Source: Acidobacteriota bacterium (GTDB taxonomy: Bacteria; Acidobacteriota; Terriglobia; Acidiferrales; UBA7541). From it: a stretch of DNA of 5,421 nucleotides. The stretch spans positions 5,298 through 10,718 of the forward strand of contig PKUY01000322.1 of assembly GCA_003131705.1 (NCBI GenBank), written 5' to 3'. The position numbers were made by a program, and so were the translations under genes. This document shows, piece after piece, positions 1-5,421 of this stretch. Numbering within the stretch: position 1 is the stretch's first letter; each line of letters begins with the position of its first letter. The notes under the pieces are model-generated. The model made no database searches. It was not told the origin of the DNA and was given only the letters and a program-made list of their open reading frames with translations.

Positions 1-803
1 CCCACCTTGCCATTCACAACGAGCGAAACGTTGCGCGTGGCCACCGGAGTCTGATATCCCGCAACGACCGCTTCCACGCGCGCCTTCTTCGGGTCCCACA
101 CCTGGCCGGGCGCATTCACGCTCTCGACCGTCCAATTCAGCGCGGCATTCTTGACCCCCGGATGTAGAACCAGCGAAACATTGGCGGGCAGAGCCATTTC
201 CGCGAAGTTCGACGGCATGCCGGATTTTTGCATGTCGCTGAAAAGGTGAAGCTCGATGGGGGTGCGAACGTTCTCCGCAATCCCTCGCAGAGCGCCAGCC
301 AGCTCGCCGAAGCTGCCTCGCGAATCGCCTGCTTCAATACTCTGCACCGCTGCGCGCAGCGCGGACAAATCCTGTACGGGCTGAGTCAGCACATGAACCT
401 CGGAACCGAGCGCGAGCACTTGCGCCCGTTCCGAAGGATTTCGCGCGTCGAGCACGGTTATCGCCTCGCGCTTCGCATCAGCCAGCCGAGAACCGGCGCG
501 CATGCTGAAGGAGTTGACGACCGCAATCAGCATGAGTTTGTCACCCGACGCGTTCGCAACCGGACGATTGATGTACGGGCTCGCAAATGCGAACGCGAGA
601 AGCAACAGCACAGCCATGCGCAGAGAAAGCAAAAGCAGATAACGCAGGCGGCGCTGCCGAGTAGAAGTTTGCGTGCGCCGCTCGAAAAACATCAGCGAGC
701 TAAAGGGATGCGGAGTAGTCGTATGGCGGCGCAGCAGGTGCAGATACATCGGAACGGCCACCGCGAGCGCGCCGACGAGAAACCATGGGGAAAGAAATCC
801 CAT
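1..803 (-). CDS. BatA-like protein with N-terminal double-transmembrane domain and vWA-like domain (partial, runs off left edge)
   Basis: Reading leftward from the ATG at 803-801, the frame stays open to the window edge, giving 267 residues without a stop. The N-terminus (MGFLSPWFLVGALAVAVPMY) fits the aerotolerance-regulator/BatA N-terminal domain: TM1 at about residues 6-24, a strongly basic loop at 25-55 including RRHTTT and RQRRLR, and TM2 at about 55-77. By the positive-inside rule the loop is cytoplasmic, so the rest of the protein should lie outside the inner membrane. A vWA-like domain follows from about residue 88, with the MIDAS-region sequence VVNSFSMRAG (95-104) and HLFSDMQKSG (186-195). 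The usual DxSxS reads V96-N-S98-F-S100, so its Asp is missing. The start overlaps the DUF58 stop by one base (TGATG) and has a strong Shine-Dalgarno sequence. Family members are usually considerably longer, so much of the C-terminus lies outside the window. Known role: membrane partner of MoxR ATPases. The exact substrate is unknown. Confidence 0.9.
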   Translation of the reverse strand, partial: MGFLSPWFLVGALAVAVPMYLHLLRRHTTTPHPFSSLMFFERRTQTSTRQRRLRYLLLLSLRMAVLLLLAFAFASPYINRPVANASGDKLMLIAVVNSFSMRAGSRLADAKREAITVLDARNPSERAQVLALGSEVHVLTQPVQDLSALRAAVQSIEAGDSRGSFGELAGALRGIAENVRTPIELHLFSDMQKSGMPSNFAEMALPANVSLVLHPGVKNAALNWTVESVNAPGQVWDPKKARVEAVVAGYQTPVATRNVSLVVNGKV

Positions 804-1690
804 CAGTTCCTCCCCTGCCGAATCGTGAGGTATTCGCGCAGTGCACCGTCGAGCGGCTGATCCGTTACCAGTAAATGGTAATCCATTCCCACGGCGCGGG
901 CGCCGTCACGCAGCGCTTCTATATGGGCATCGATTTTGTTTCTGTACTCGTTGCGCGCGTACTCAGGTGTGACCTCCAGACGCTCGCTGGTTTCAAGGTC
1001 GACCAAAATGGCGGACTCGCTCAGCTCGGGCCGAATTTCCTTCGGATCGAGCACGTGAAACAGCACAACCTCGTTTCCGTGGAAGCGCAACGGTTCAATG
1101 GTGCGAATGATTCTCTCAGGAGATTCATAAAAATCCGAGATGATCAAAACTATTCCTCGGCGCCGGAGAAACTCCTGGAAGTGATGCAGAGGTTTGCCAA
1201 AATCGGTGCGAGCGCGGGGTTCGGCGAGCTCGAGCCCGCTTAACAGCCGATGGAGTTGTCCCTGCCGCGTGGAAGGCCGGATGTAATTGCGAACTTCATC
1301 GTCGAATACGATCAGGCCCGCGGCGTCACGCTGATTGTGAATGGCGAGATAGAACAGCGAAGCGGCGGTAAAGCGCGCATAGTCCATCTTGCTGACGCTG
1401 TGCGATCCGTAGTTCATGGAATTGCTCGCGTCGAGCAGCACCGTGAGCAGGCTGTTTGTCTCGCCGCGATAGCGCTTGACGTAGGCGCGCTCGGTGCGGG
1501 CAAAAACATTCCAGTCCACGTGCCGCAGGTCGTCGCCCGGAGAATAAGCGCGATACTCGGCGAATTCCTGGCTGAACCCGAAGTCGGGCGAGCGGTGCAA
1601 ACCCGCGACGAATCCATCCACGACCGTCTTGGCGACCAGGTCGAGACCCGAAAGCGCGCCAAGTACCGACGGATCGAGAAAACGCTGCAC
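803..1690 (-). CDS. DUF58 domain protein with vWA/MIDAS fold, partner of the MoxR ATPase
   Basis: The 295-residue protein is the usual length for short MoxR-linked DUF58 proteins. The DUF58 signature EYRAYSPGDDLRHVDWNVFART spans residues 45-66; its key residues are the PGDD, R56, D59, W60 and R65. A vWA-like core follows, with an intact MIDAS motif DASNS (87-91), a candidate MIDAS Thr in RTDFGKPL (T162) and a second acidic loop, IISDFYES (183-190). No transmembrane segment or signal peptide is visible, so it is probably cytoplasmic. The GTG start at 1690-1688 lies 2 nt past the MoxR stop, with AGGGAG 7 nt upstream. Its stop overlaps the start of the BatA-like gene, which implies translational coupling. 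DUF58 proteins are encoded next to MoxR ATPases in many phyla and are thought to be their adaptors or substrate-recognition partners. No substrate can be read from this sequence. Confidence 0.95.
   Translation of the reverse strand: MQRFLDPSVLGALSGLDLVAKTVVDGFVAGLHRSPDFGFSQEFAEYRAYSPGDDLRHVDWNVFARTERAYVKRYRGETNSLLTVLLDASNSMNYGSHSVSKMDYARFTAASLFYLAIHNQRDAAGLIVFDDEVRNYIRPSTRQGQLHRLLSGLELAEPRARTDFGKPLHHFQEFLRRRGIVLIISDFYESPERIIRTIEPLRFHGNEVVLFHVLDPKEIRPELSESAILVDLETSERLEVTPEYARNEYRNKIDAHIEALRDGARAVGMDYHLLVTDQPLDGALREYLTIRQGRN
808..815 (-). promoter_or_regulatory. Shine-Dalgarno of the BatA-like gene
   Basis: On the minus strand this reads GGGGAGGA and ends 4 nt before the ATG at 803-801. It lies inside the last codons of the DUF58 gene. 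It is the strongest ribosome-binding site in the window and fixes the BatA-like start at the TGATG overlap. Confidence 0.8.
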
Positions 1691-1692
1691 GG

Positions 1693-2718
1693 TCAGGCTC
1701 CCTTAGGAGGCGGCATGTGCTCGAGTAATCGCCTCAAAATCTCGTCCGAGTCGACGCGGTCGGACTCCGCATGAAAATTCAGAAGGATGCGGTGACGCAG
1801 CACGGGAATTGCCAGCGCCGTGATGTCTTCGTACGCCACGTGATAGCGATGCCGCGAAAGCGCGCGCGCTTTCGCCGAAAGCACGATGAATTGCGCGGCT
1901 CGCACGCTAGCACCGTAGTTCACATATTTCTTGATGAAGTCCGGAGCTTCATTCTTATAACGCGTCGCCCGCACCAGTTGGACCACATATTGCGCGAGAG
2001 AATCGGCAATCGGCACCATGCGCACGAGCTGCTGGAACTCTAGAATCTCTTGGGCGTTCGTCACAGCCTGCACGCTGGGCTCCCGAATGGTCGTCGTCAG
2101 GTCCACGACTCGCAATTCATCTTCGGCGCTCAGGTAATCAAGAACCGTATTGAACAAAAAGCGATCGAGCTGCGCCTCGGGCAGCGGGTATGTGCCTTCG
2201 AGCTCGATTGGATTCTGCGTGGCGAGCACGAAAAACGGCGCCGGCAATTTATGGTGATTGCCGCGAACCGTGCAGGACATCTCTTGCATGGCCTCGAGCA
2301 ACGCAGACTGCGTTTTCGGGGGCGTGCGATTGATCTCATCGGCCAGCAACACGTTTCCGAAGATCGGACCCTGCACAAACGTCCACTGTCGCCGGCCGGT
2401 CGTGGCATCTTCCTCGATGATGTCGGTGCCCGTAATATCGGACGGCATCAGGTCCGGCGTGAACTGAATGCGCCGAAATACCAGCCCGAGCGTCTGCGAA
2501 ATCGTGCGGACCATCAGCGTCTTGGCCGTTCCCGGCAATCCCGTGATCAGGCAGTGCCCTCCCACGAATAGCGCGGTGAGAATCTGGTCGAGCGCTTCCT
2601 CCTGCCCGACGATGACTTGCCGGACCTGAGCGATGATGCCGTCGCGCACGGACTGAAATCTCTCCACGCGTTTTTTGAGTTCCGCGGAATCCAATTTCAC
2701 TTCAGCAGGGGTGGCCAT
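1693..2718 (-). CDS. MoxR-family AAA+ ATPase
   Basis: This 341-residue AAA+ protein has the full MoxR motif set. Walker A is GLPGTAKT (60-67) and Walker B is LLADE (124-128), followed by INRTPPKTQSALLEAMQE, which is typical of MoxR. Sensor 1 is ATQNP (166-170) and the arginine-finger region is EAQLDRF (181-187). The C-terminal lid contains GASVRA (269-274; sensor 2 Arg at 273) and AYEDI (295-299), then a conserved LRHRI. It has no signal peptide or TM, so it is cytoplasmic. It starts at an ATG 3 nt after the TAA of the TPR/peptidase gene, with GAGGA 8 nt upstream, and ends 2 nt before the DUF58 start. Family knowledge: MoxR ATPases form ring oligomers and, with vWA-domain partners, remodel or mature client proteins (for example metal-cofactor insertion in methanol dehydrogenase). 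The clients here are unknown; the co-transcribed envelope proteins are the obvious candidates, by inference only. Confidence 0.97.
   Translation of the reverse strand: MATPAEVKLDSAELKKRVERFQSVRDGIIAQVRQVIVGQEEALDQILTALFVGGHCLITGLPGTAKTLMVRTISQTLGLVFRRIQFTPDLMPSDITGTDIIEEDATTGRRQWTFVQGPIFGNVLLADEINRTPPKTQSALLEAMQEMSCTVRGNHHKLPAPFFVLATQNPIELEGTYPLPEAQLDRFLFNTVLDYLSAEDELRVVDLTTTIREPSVQAVTNAQEILEFQQLVRMVPIADSLAQYVVQLVRATRYKNEAPDFIKKYVNYGASVRAAQFIVLSAKARALSRHRYHVAYEDITALAIPVLRHRILLNFHAESDRVDSDEILRRLLEHMPPPKGA
1698..1703 (-). promoter_or_regulatory. Shine-Dalgarno of the DUF58 gene
   Basis: The minus strand reads AGGGAG 7 nt before the GTG at 1690-1688, inside the final codons of the MoxR gene. 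It supports the GTG as the true start of the DUF58 gene. Confidence 0.7.
1854..1875. repeat. Perfect 22-bp palindrome inside the MoxR gene
   Basis: The 11-nt half GCGAAAGCGCG is followed directly by its exact reverse complement. It lies in codons for the C-terminal lid (AKARALSR, residues about 282-289). It could form a hairpin in mRNA, but Ala/Arg-rich coding in GC-rich DNA can produce such symmetry by chance. Confidence 0.6.
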
Positions 2719-2721
2719 CCG

Positions 2722-4956
2722 TTATTTCCTCGTGTCGTCCTGGAGTTGCAAAAGTAATTGCTGAGCGGGCCTGTAATCGGGAGCCGCCTCGAGCGCCAGC
2801 AAAACGTTTTCTTCCGCTTTGTCACGCTGGCCCGCGGCAAAGTACGCCCGGGCAAGCTGGAATTCCGCCGAGGCTTTGTCTTGCGGATGCGAAGCTACCA
2901 CCGCGCCATATTCTCGGATCGCGCCGGTGAAATTGTTCTGCGCGAACCACAGATCGCCGAGATGGCGATGCAGATCCTCGTCATTCACGGGATCGATCGC
3001 GTTGATCCGGTCGAGCGTCGCAGCCGCTTCCTTCGCATCGCCGAGTTCCTCTTCGAGCGAAGCCAGCTCCTTCAGTGTTTCCGGACTGCGGCCGCCAAGT
3101 CTTTCGTAATCCGTAAGCACGGCGACGGCGCCCTGTTTGTTGCCTTTCGCTAAGAAAGCCTCGGCGAGGAATGCGTACGCATTCGCGTCGAAAACGTAAT
3201 CAGGATACATCCCGCGAACCTCTTCGCCTTTCTTGAGCACATCGTCATATTGCTTGTTTCTGTCGAGCGCGACCAGCTCCTTCAGCCCGGCGCGCCACTG
3301 GTCGAAATGCGCCACCGTCTTGCCCACGTCCTTGTCGAGCCATGCGAGAAACTGCCGGTCGAACTCTTCCGGCGTCATTCCAAGATTTTCCTGAATCGCT
3401 TCCGGCGTTGTCTTGAGCTGCGCGAATGAGTGCACGATGTCGAGAAGCTTGTCGTCCCCCCACCTGCTTTGGATGTAATCGCATATTCGCCCGGCTTCAT
3501 AGTAGGAAACAATCACTTGCGCGGGATATTCGGGACGGACAAATCCGCGATCGAGTTCCGAAACAGGCAGCAACTTCTTATCGCGAATCGCCACGACAAT
3601 GTCGGGAGTCATGCGATCTCCCCACTCCGGCGACGCTTCAGTTTCCTCGTGAACAGCAAGGCCCTCGGTGAACCAGCGCGGCACACGATGGTTCGTCGCC
3701 GTGAGAATGAAAACGTGGCTCATCTCGTGGCGTAGCGTGCTGGCCCAGTTAAAATCACCGGGCTTACGGGCCGACGGGCTGTCCATCGCTACAACTTCTC
3801 CGAAAGTAACTCCCAGCGCGCCGAGACCGGGCATGCCCAGCGTCCGCACGGCGAAATCTTCGTGGTCCGGATAGACTTCCACCTGGACGGGACCGGGCAA
3901 CTTCATCTTGTATTTCTTCTCATAGTCCGCAATGGAACGTTTCATCTCTGCTTCAACATACGGATACAAAAGGTCGGCTTCCTTTTTTTGTAACTTGAGG
4001 ATCGTGTCGTGATCCTTGAACGTGACGAAATTCTTGTAGCTATCGAGCAGGCGCAGACTGTTGACCGTTGCTTCATTCCGGTAGCCGTTGTCGTAGCACA
4101 TCTCCAACTGCTTGCGCGGCTCGTTCTCCTGACCCGATCGCATCAGGTTGATGCCCAGCTCCGAGCGCGCCGGCCACAGCTTCGGATCGGCATCGATGGC
4201 CTTGCGATAATAGCCGACGCCGTCCTCGTACCGCCGGTTCAGTATCAAATGACGCGCGACGAGCGCGTATCCCTGTCCGTACGCGGGGTTCACCGCGCGA
4301 ATTTTGTCGAGCCACGCATCGGGCGAGCGGTCGGCCAGAATTTCGACGCTTGCGTGGATCGCCATCGCATCCAGCGCCTCCGGCGAAATTTTCAGCGCAG
4401 CGTCGGCTTCCGCGATCGCATACGTGGTGTCGGAATCCTCGAGCGCGAGATTCGCCATCAGCTCGTGCCCTTCGACGAGTCTTGGATCAAGCTCCAGCGC
4501 CTTGCCCGCCCACTCGATTGCCTGATTGTCAAAACCGTCCGCGCTGACGAGTGCGAGCCCAAGATAAGCCGGCGCGTTTTTGGGATCCAGCGCCAAAGCC
4601 TCCTTGAAAAGAGTTTCGGCGTCCGTGTTATTGAAACGTTCGTGCAGCAGGCGCCCCCAGCGAACGCGATCGTTCGCATTCTTATCCGACTGCGCCACCG
4701 CGATGCGAAATTCGTTGTTCGCTTCCGAGAACATTTCGAGACCCCAATACCCTTCCGCCCGCAGATAGGGATCGAGTTCGCGCGAAAGCGCTTCATAGCA
4801 AGTGCGCGCTTCGGCAGTGCGACCGTGCTTGCGCAGAGCGTGGCAGTCCTCAGGTGCCGCGGCGCGAGAAACAGCAGGGCAGAAGACAACAGCGCTGAAG
4901 ATGATCGCGGCGACCAACGCCCAGGCACTTTTCGTCGCCGGCTTCGTACGGGTCAC
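2722..4956 (-). CDS. Exported TPR protein with an internal peptidase MA-like (gluzincin) zinc metallopeptidase domain
   Basis: 744 residues. The N-terminus has basic residues, a hydrophobic core at about 11-27 and a likely signal peptidase I site near AVSRA (28-32), so it is probably exported. There is no lipobox: the Cys at 26 is preceded by Phe. TPR-like helix pairs fill about 35-300, with clear units ending in LALDPKN (121-127), LELDPRL (154-160) and IDADPKL (254-260). The peptidase region covers about 330-540: HEMSH at 410-414 gives two zinc ligands and the catalytic Glu, and WFTEGLA (428-434) gives the probable third ligand E431. This HExxH plus WxxEGxA pattern is that of peptidase MA-like proteins. 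A second TPR array occupies about 560-735, with IDPVNDE, ASHPQDK and EAAPDYR at unit ends. The GTG start overlaps the upstream TGA (GTGA) and is supported by AGGAG 8 nt upstream. An in-frame slippery heptamer lies at codons 323-325. The catalytic set looks complete; the substrate is unknown. Confidence 0.93.
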   Translation of the reverse strand: MTRTKPATKSAWALVAAIIFSAVVFCPAVSRAAAPEDCHALRKHGRTAEARTCYEALSRELDPYLRAEGYWGLEMFSEANNEFRIAVAQSDKNANDRVRWGRLLHERFNNTDAETLFKEALALDPKNAPAYLGLALVSADGFDNQAIEWAGKALELDPRLVEGHELMANLALEDSDTTYAIAEADAALKISPEALDAMAIHASVEILADRSPDAWLDKIRAVNPAYGQGYALVARHLILNRRYEDGVGYYRKAIDADPKLWPARSELGINLMRSGQENEPRKQLEMCYDNGYRNEATVNSLRLLDSYKNFVTFKDHDTILKLQKKEADLLYPYVEAEMKRSIADYEKKYKMKLPGPVQVEVYPDHEDFAVRTLGMPGLGALGVTFGEVVAMDSPSARKPGDFNWASTLRHEMSHVFILTATNHRVPRWFTEGLAVHEETEASPEWGDRMTPDIVVAIRDKKLLPVSELDRGFVRPEYPAQVIVSYYEAGRICDYIQSRWGDDKLLDIVHSFAQLKTTPEAIQENLGMTPEEFDRQFLAWLDKDVGKTVAHFDQWRAGLKELVALDRNKQYDDVLKKGEEVRGMYPDYVFDANAYAFLAEAFLAKGNKQGAVAVLTDYERLGGRSPETLKELASLEEELGDAKEAAATLDRINAIDPVNDEDLHRHLGDLWFAQNNFTGAIREYGAVVASHPQDKASAEFQLARAYFAAGQRDKAEENVLLALEAAPDYRPAQQLLLQLQDDTRK
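2727..2731 (-). promoter_or_regulatory. Shine-Dalgarno of the MoxR gene
   Basis: The minus strand reads GAGGA 8 nt before the ATG at 2718-2716. It lies within the last codons of the TPR/peptidase gene and supports the ATG that begins MATPAEVK. Confidence 0.65.
3982..3988 (-). other. Slippery heptamer A AAA AAG, candidate -1 frameshift site
   Basis: On the minus strand the codons CAA AAA AAG (Q323 K324 K325 of the TPR/peptidase protein) form A AAA AAG in the phase required for -1 slippage, the same heptamer as at the E. coli dnaX site. A -1 shift would add nine residues (GSRPFVSVC) and stop at the TGA at 3955-3953, giving about 334 residues with the first TPR array but no peptidase. I see no convincing downstream pseudoknot or well-placed upstream Shine-Dalgarno-like stimulator. 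A short hairpin, AAAAGG/CCTTTT, overlaps the site. The heptamer is certain; its function is speculative. Confidence 0.3.
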
Positions 4957-5421
4957 TTGTCCAACTCCTGCTGGACTCGAGCCAGCTCCACAAGCGCCGC
5001 CGTCAGTTGCTGCTTGTAATCCTCGTCGGACATTGCCGCCTTGCCGTACTTCAACGCATCGATTTTCTGCTCCAGTTCTTCTTTCTTTCCAAGCAACTCG
5101 CGCTTCGCAGGATCGGATGCAGCCTTCTGTGCGGCACCCATACGAACGAGCGTGAAACTCGAAAGCAACAGCCCTTCCCCACTTTCTGTCGCCGGTGCGC
5201 GGACAGGTTCGTTTTTCCCGGTGTCTTCAAAAACGGCGTGCTCGGTGGCGAGCCGTTTTTGCGAATCATAGAAGGCTGCGGCTTTATTTGCGGCGTACTG
5301 AAACGCCTCAAGCGCGGTGATCGCGTCGTTCTTGTCCACGTCCGCGGTTGGGTCTCGCAGCGCCTCGACCCAGTAGCGCGCAAAAATGGTCGCATTCTTT
5401 TCGGTGCCGCTCTTCGTGGCT
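4953..5421 (-). CDS. C-terminal part of a probable caspase-like/legumain-like hydrolase with an EF-hand-like loop (partial, runs off right edge)
   Basis: The frame is open from the right edge (first whole codon at 5420-5418) to a TGA at 4955-4953, giving 155 residues. A GTG at 5339-5337 could be mistaken for a start, but the conserved sequence continues upstream of it (ATKSGTEKNATIFARYWVEA), so the true start lies outside the window. The pattern ATxSG...ATxFxRYxVEAL, then an acidic DxDxN loop, an EAFxYA helix and LATEHAVFED resembles, from memory, the C-terminal part of bacterial caspase-like or C13/legumain-like proteins. The catalytic His and Cys would lie upstream and cannot be checked. 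Residues 27-38 of the fragment (DVDKNDAITALE) fit a 12-residue EF-hand loop. The C-terminus, about 105-155, is charged, helical and probably coiled coil (KKEELEQKIDALK, then ELARVQQELDK). Its stop overlaps the next gene by 4 nt, making it the upstream member of the operon. The family assignment is tentative; the existence of the gene is firm. Confidence 0.8.
   Translation of the reverse strand, partial: ATKSGTEKNATIFARYWVEALRDPTADVDKNDAITALEAFQYAANKAAAFYDSQKRLATEHAVFEDTGKNEPVRAPATESGEGLLLSSFTLVRMGAAQKAASDPAKRELLGKKEELEQKIDALKYGKAAMSDEDYKQQLTAALVELARVQQELDK
4965..4969 (-). promoter_or_regulatory. Shine-Dalgarno of the TPR/peptidase gene
   Basis: The minus strand reads AGGAG 8 nt before the GTG at 4956-4954, inside the last codons of the upstream gene. 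It decides for the GTG start, which also gives a good signal peptide. Confidence 0.7.

Noticed and set aside
228..860. Plus-strand open frame of 210 codons
   Set aside because: It is antisense to the BatA-like gene, whose minus-strand translation shows the double-TM and vWA-like features. The plus product is Arg/Gln/His-rich without family resemblance.
1250..2571. Plus-strand frames opposite DUF58 and MoxR (1250-1774, 1771-2043, 2050-2571)
   Set aside because: These are shadows of two strongly conserved minus-strand genes. Their products show no domains.
4660..4677. Hairpin GCGAACG-CGAT-CGTTCGC as a possible terminator
   Set aside because: The stem is only 7 bp, lies in the middle of the TPR coding region and has no T-tract on the transcribed side.
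4878..4887. Possible lipoprotein signal around Cys26 of the TPR/peptidase protein
   Set aside because: The residues before Cys are Val-Val-Phe. Phe at -1 does not fit a lipobox, and a type I cleavage site follows at about residue 32.
4009..5019. Long plus-strand open frame of 336 codons
   Set aside because: It is antisense to the TPR/peptidase gene and the end of the caspase-like gene. Its translation is rich in Arg, Ala and Val with no recognisable domain, while the minus frame has a signal peptide, TPRs and HEMSH.
5337..5339. GTG as the start codon of the right-hand gene
   Set aside because: It falls inside the EF-hand-like loop, and the same frame continues upstream with conserved-looking sequence to the window edge.

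Overview
The window is wall-to-wall coding on the minus strand, with five genes transcribed right to left and both end genes cut by the window edges. In transcription order they are: (1) the C-terminal 155 residues of a protein that resembles the tail of caspase-like/legumain-like (C13-type) bacterial hydrolases and carries an EF-hand-like calcium loop; (2) an exported protein of 744 residues with a gluzincin (peptidase MA-like, HExxH) domain between two TPR arrays; (3) a MoxR-family AAA+ ATPase; (4) a DUF58 protein with a complete MIDAS-type vWA motif; (5) the first 267 residues of a BatA-like protein with the N-terminal double-transmembrane domain followed by a vWA-like domain. Gene 5 stays open to the left edge.

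The genes are packed as one operon. Junctions are, in order, a 4-nt GTGA overlap, a 3-nt gap, a 2-nt gap and a 1-nt TGATG overlap, and each start has a purine-rich Shine-Dalgarno sequence. No promoter, terminator, RNA gene, mobile element or CRISPR array is visible. No non-coding stretch exceeds a few bases. The long plus-strand open frames are antisense shadows.

The fairly GC-rich base composition, the gene order and the style of the proteins recall Acidobacteriota (Koribacter/Solibacter/Terriglobus-like). This is a judgement from memory of similar proteins, not a search result.

Known biology: MoxR ATPases work with vWA-domain partners (DUF58, BatA/BatB) as a chaperone-like module acting on other proteins, often at the membrane. 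Inference: here the module is joined to two envelope proteins, a TPR/metallopeptidase and a caspase-like Ca-loop protein. BatA's vWA domain is predicted to face the periplasm, where the exported peptidase would also be. The points most worth a second look are a Val in place of the first MIDAS Asp in the BatA-like protein, and a correctly phased A AAA AAG slippery heptamer at the TPR/peptidase boundary that could yield a peptidase-less short form.
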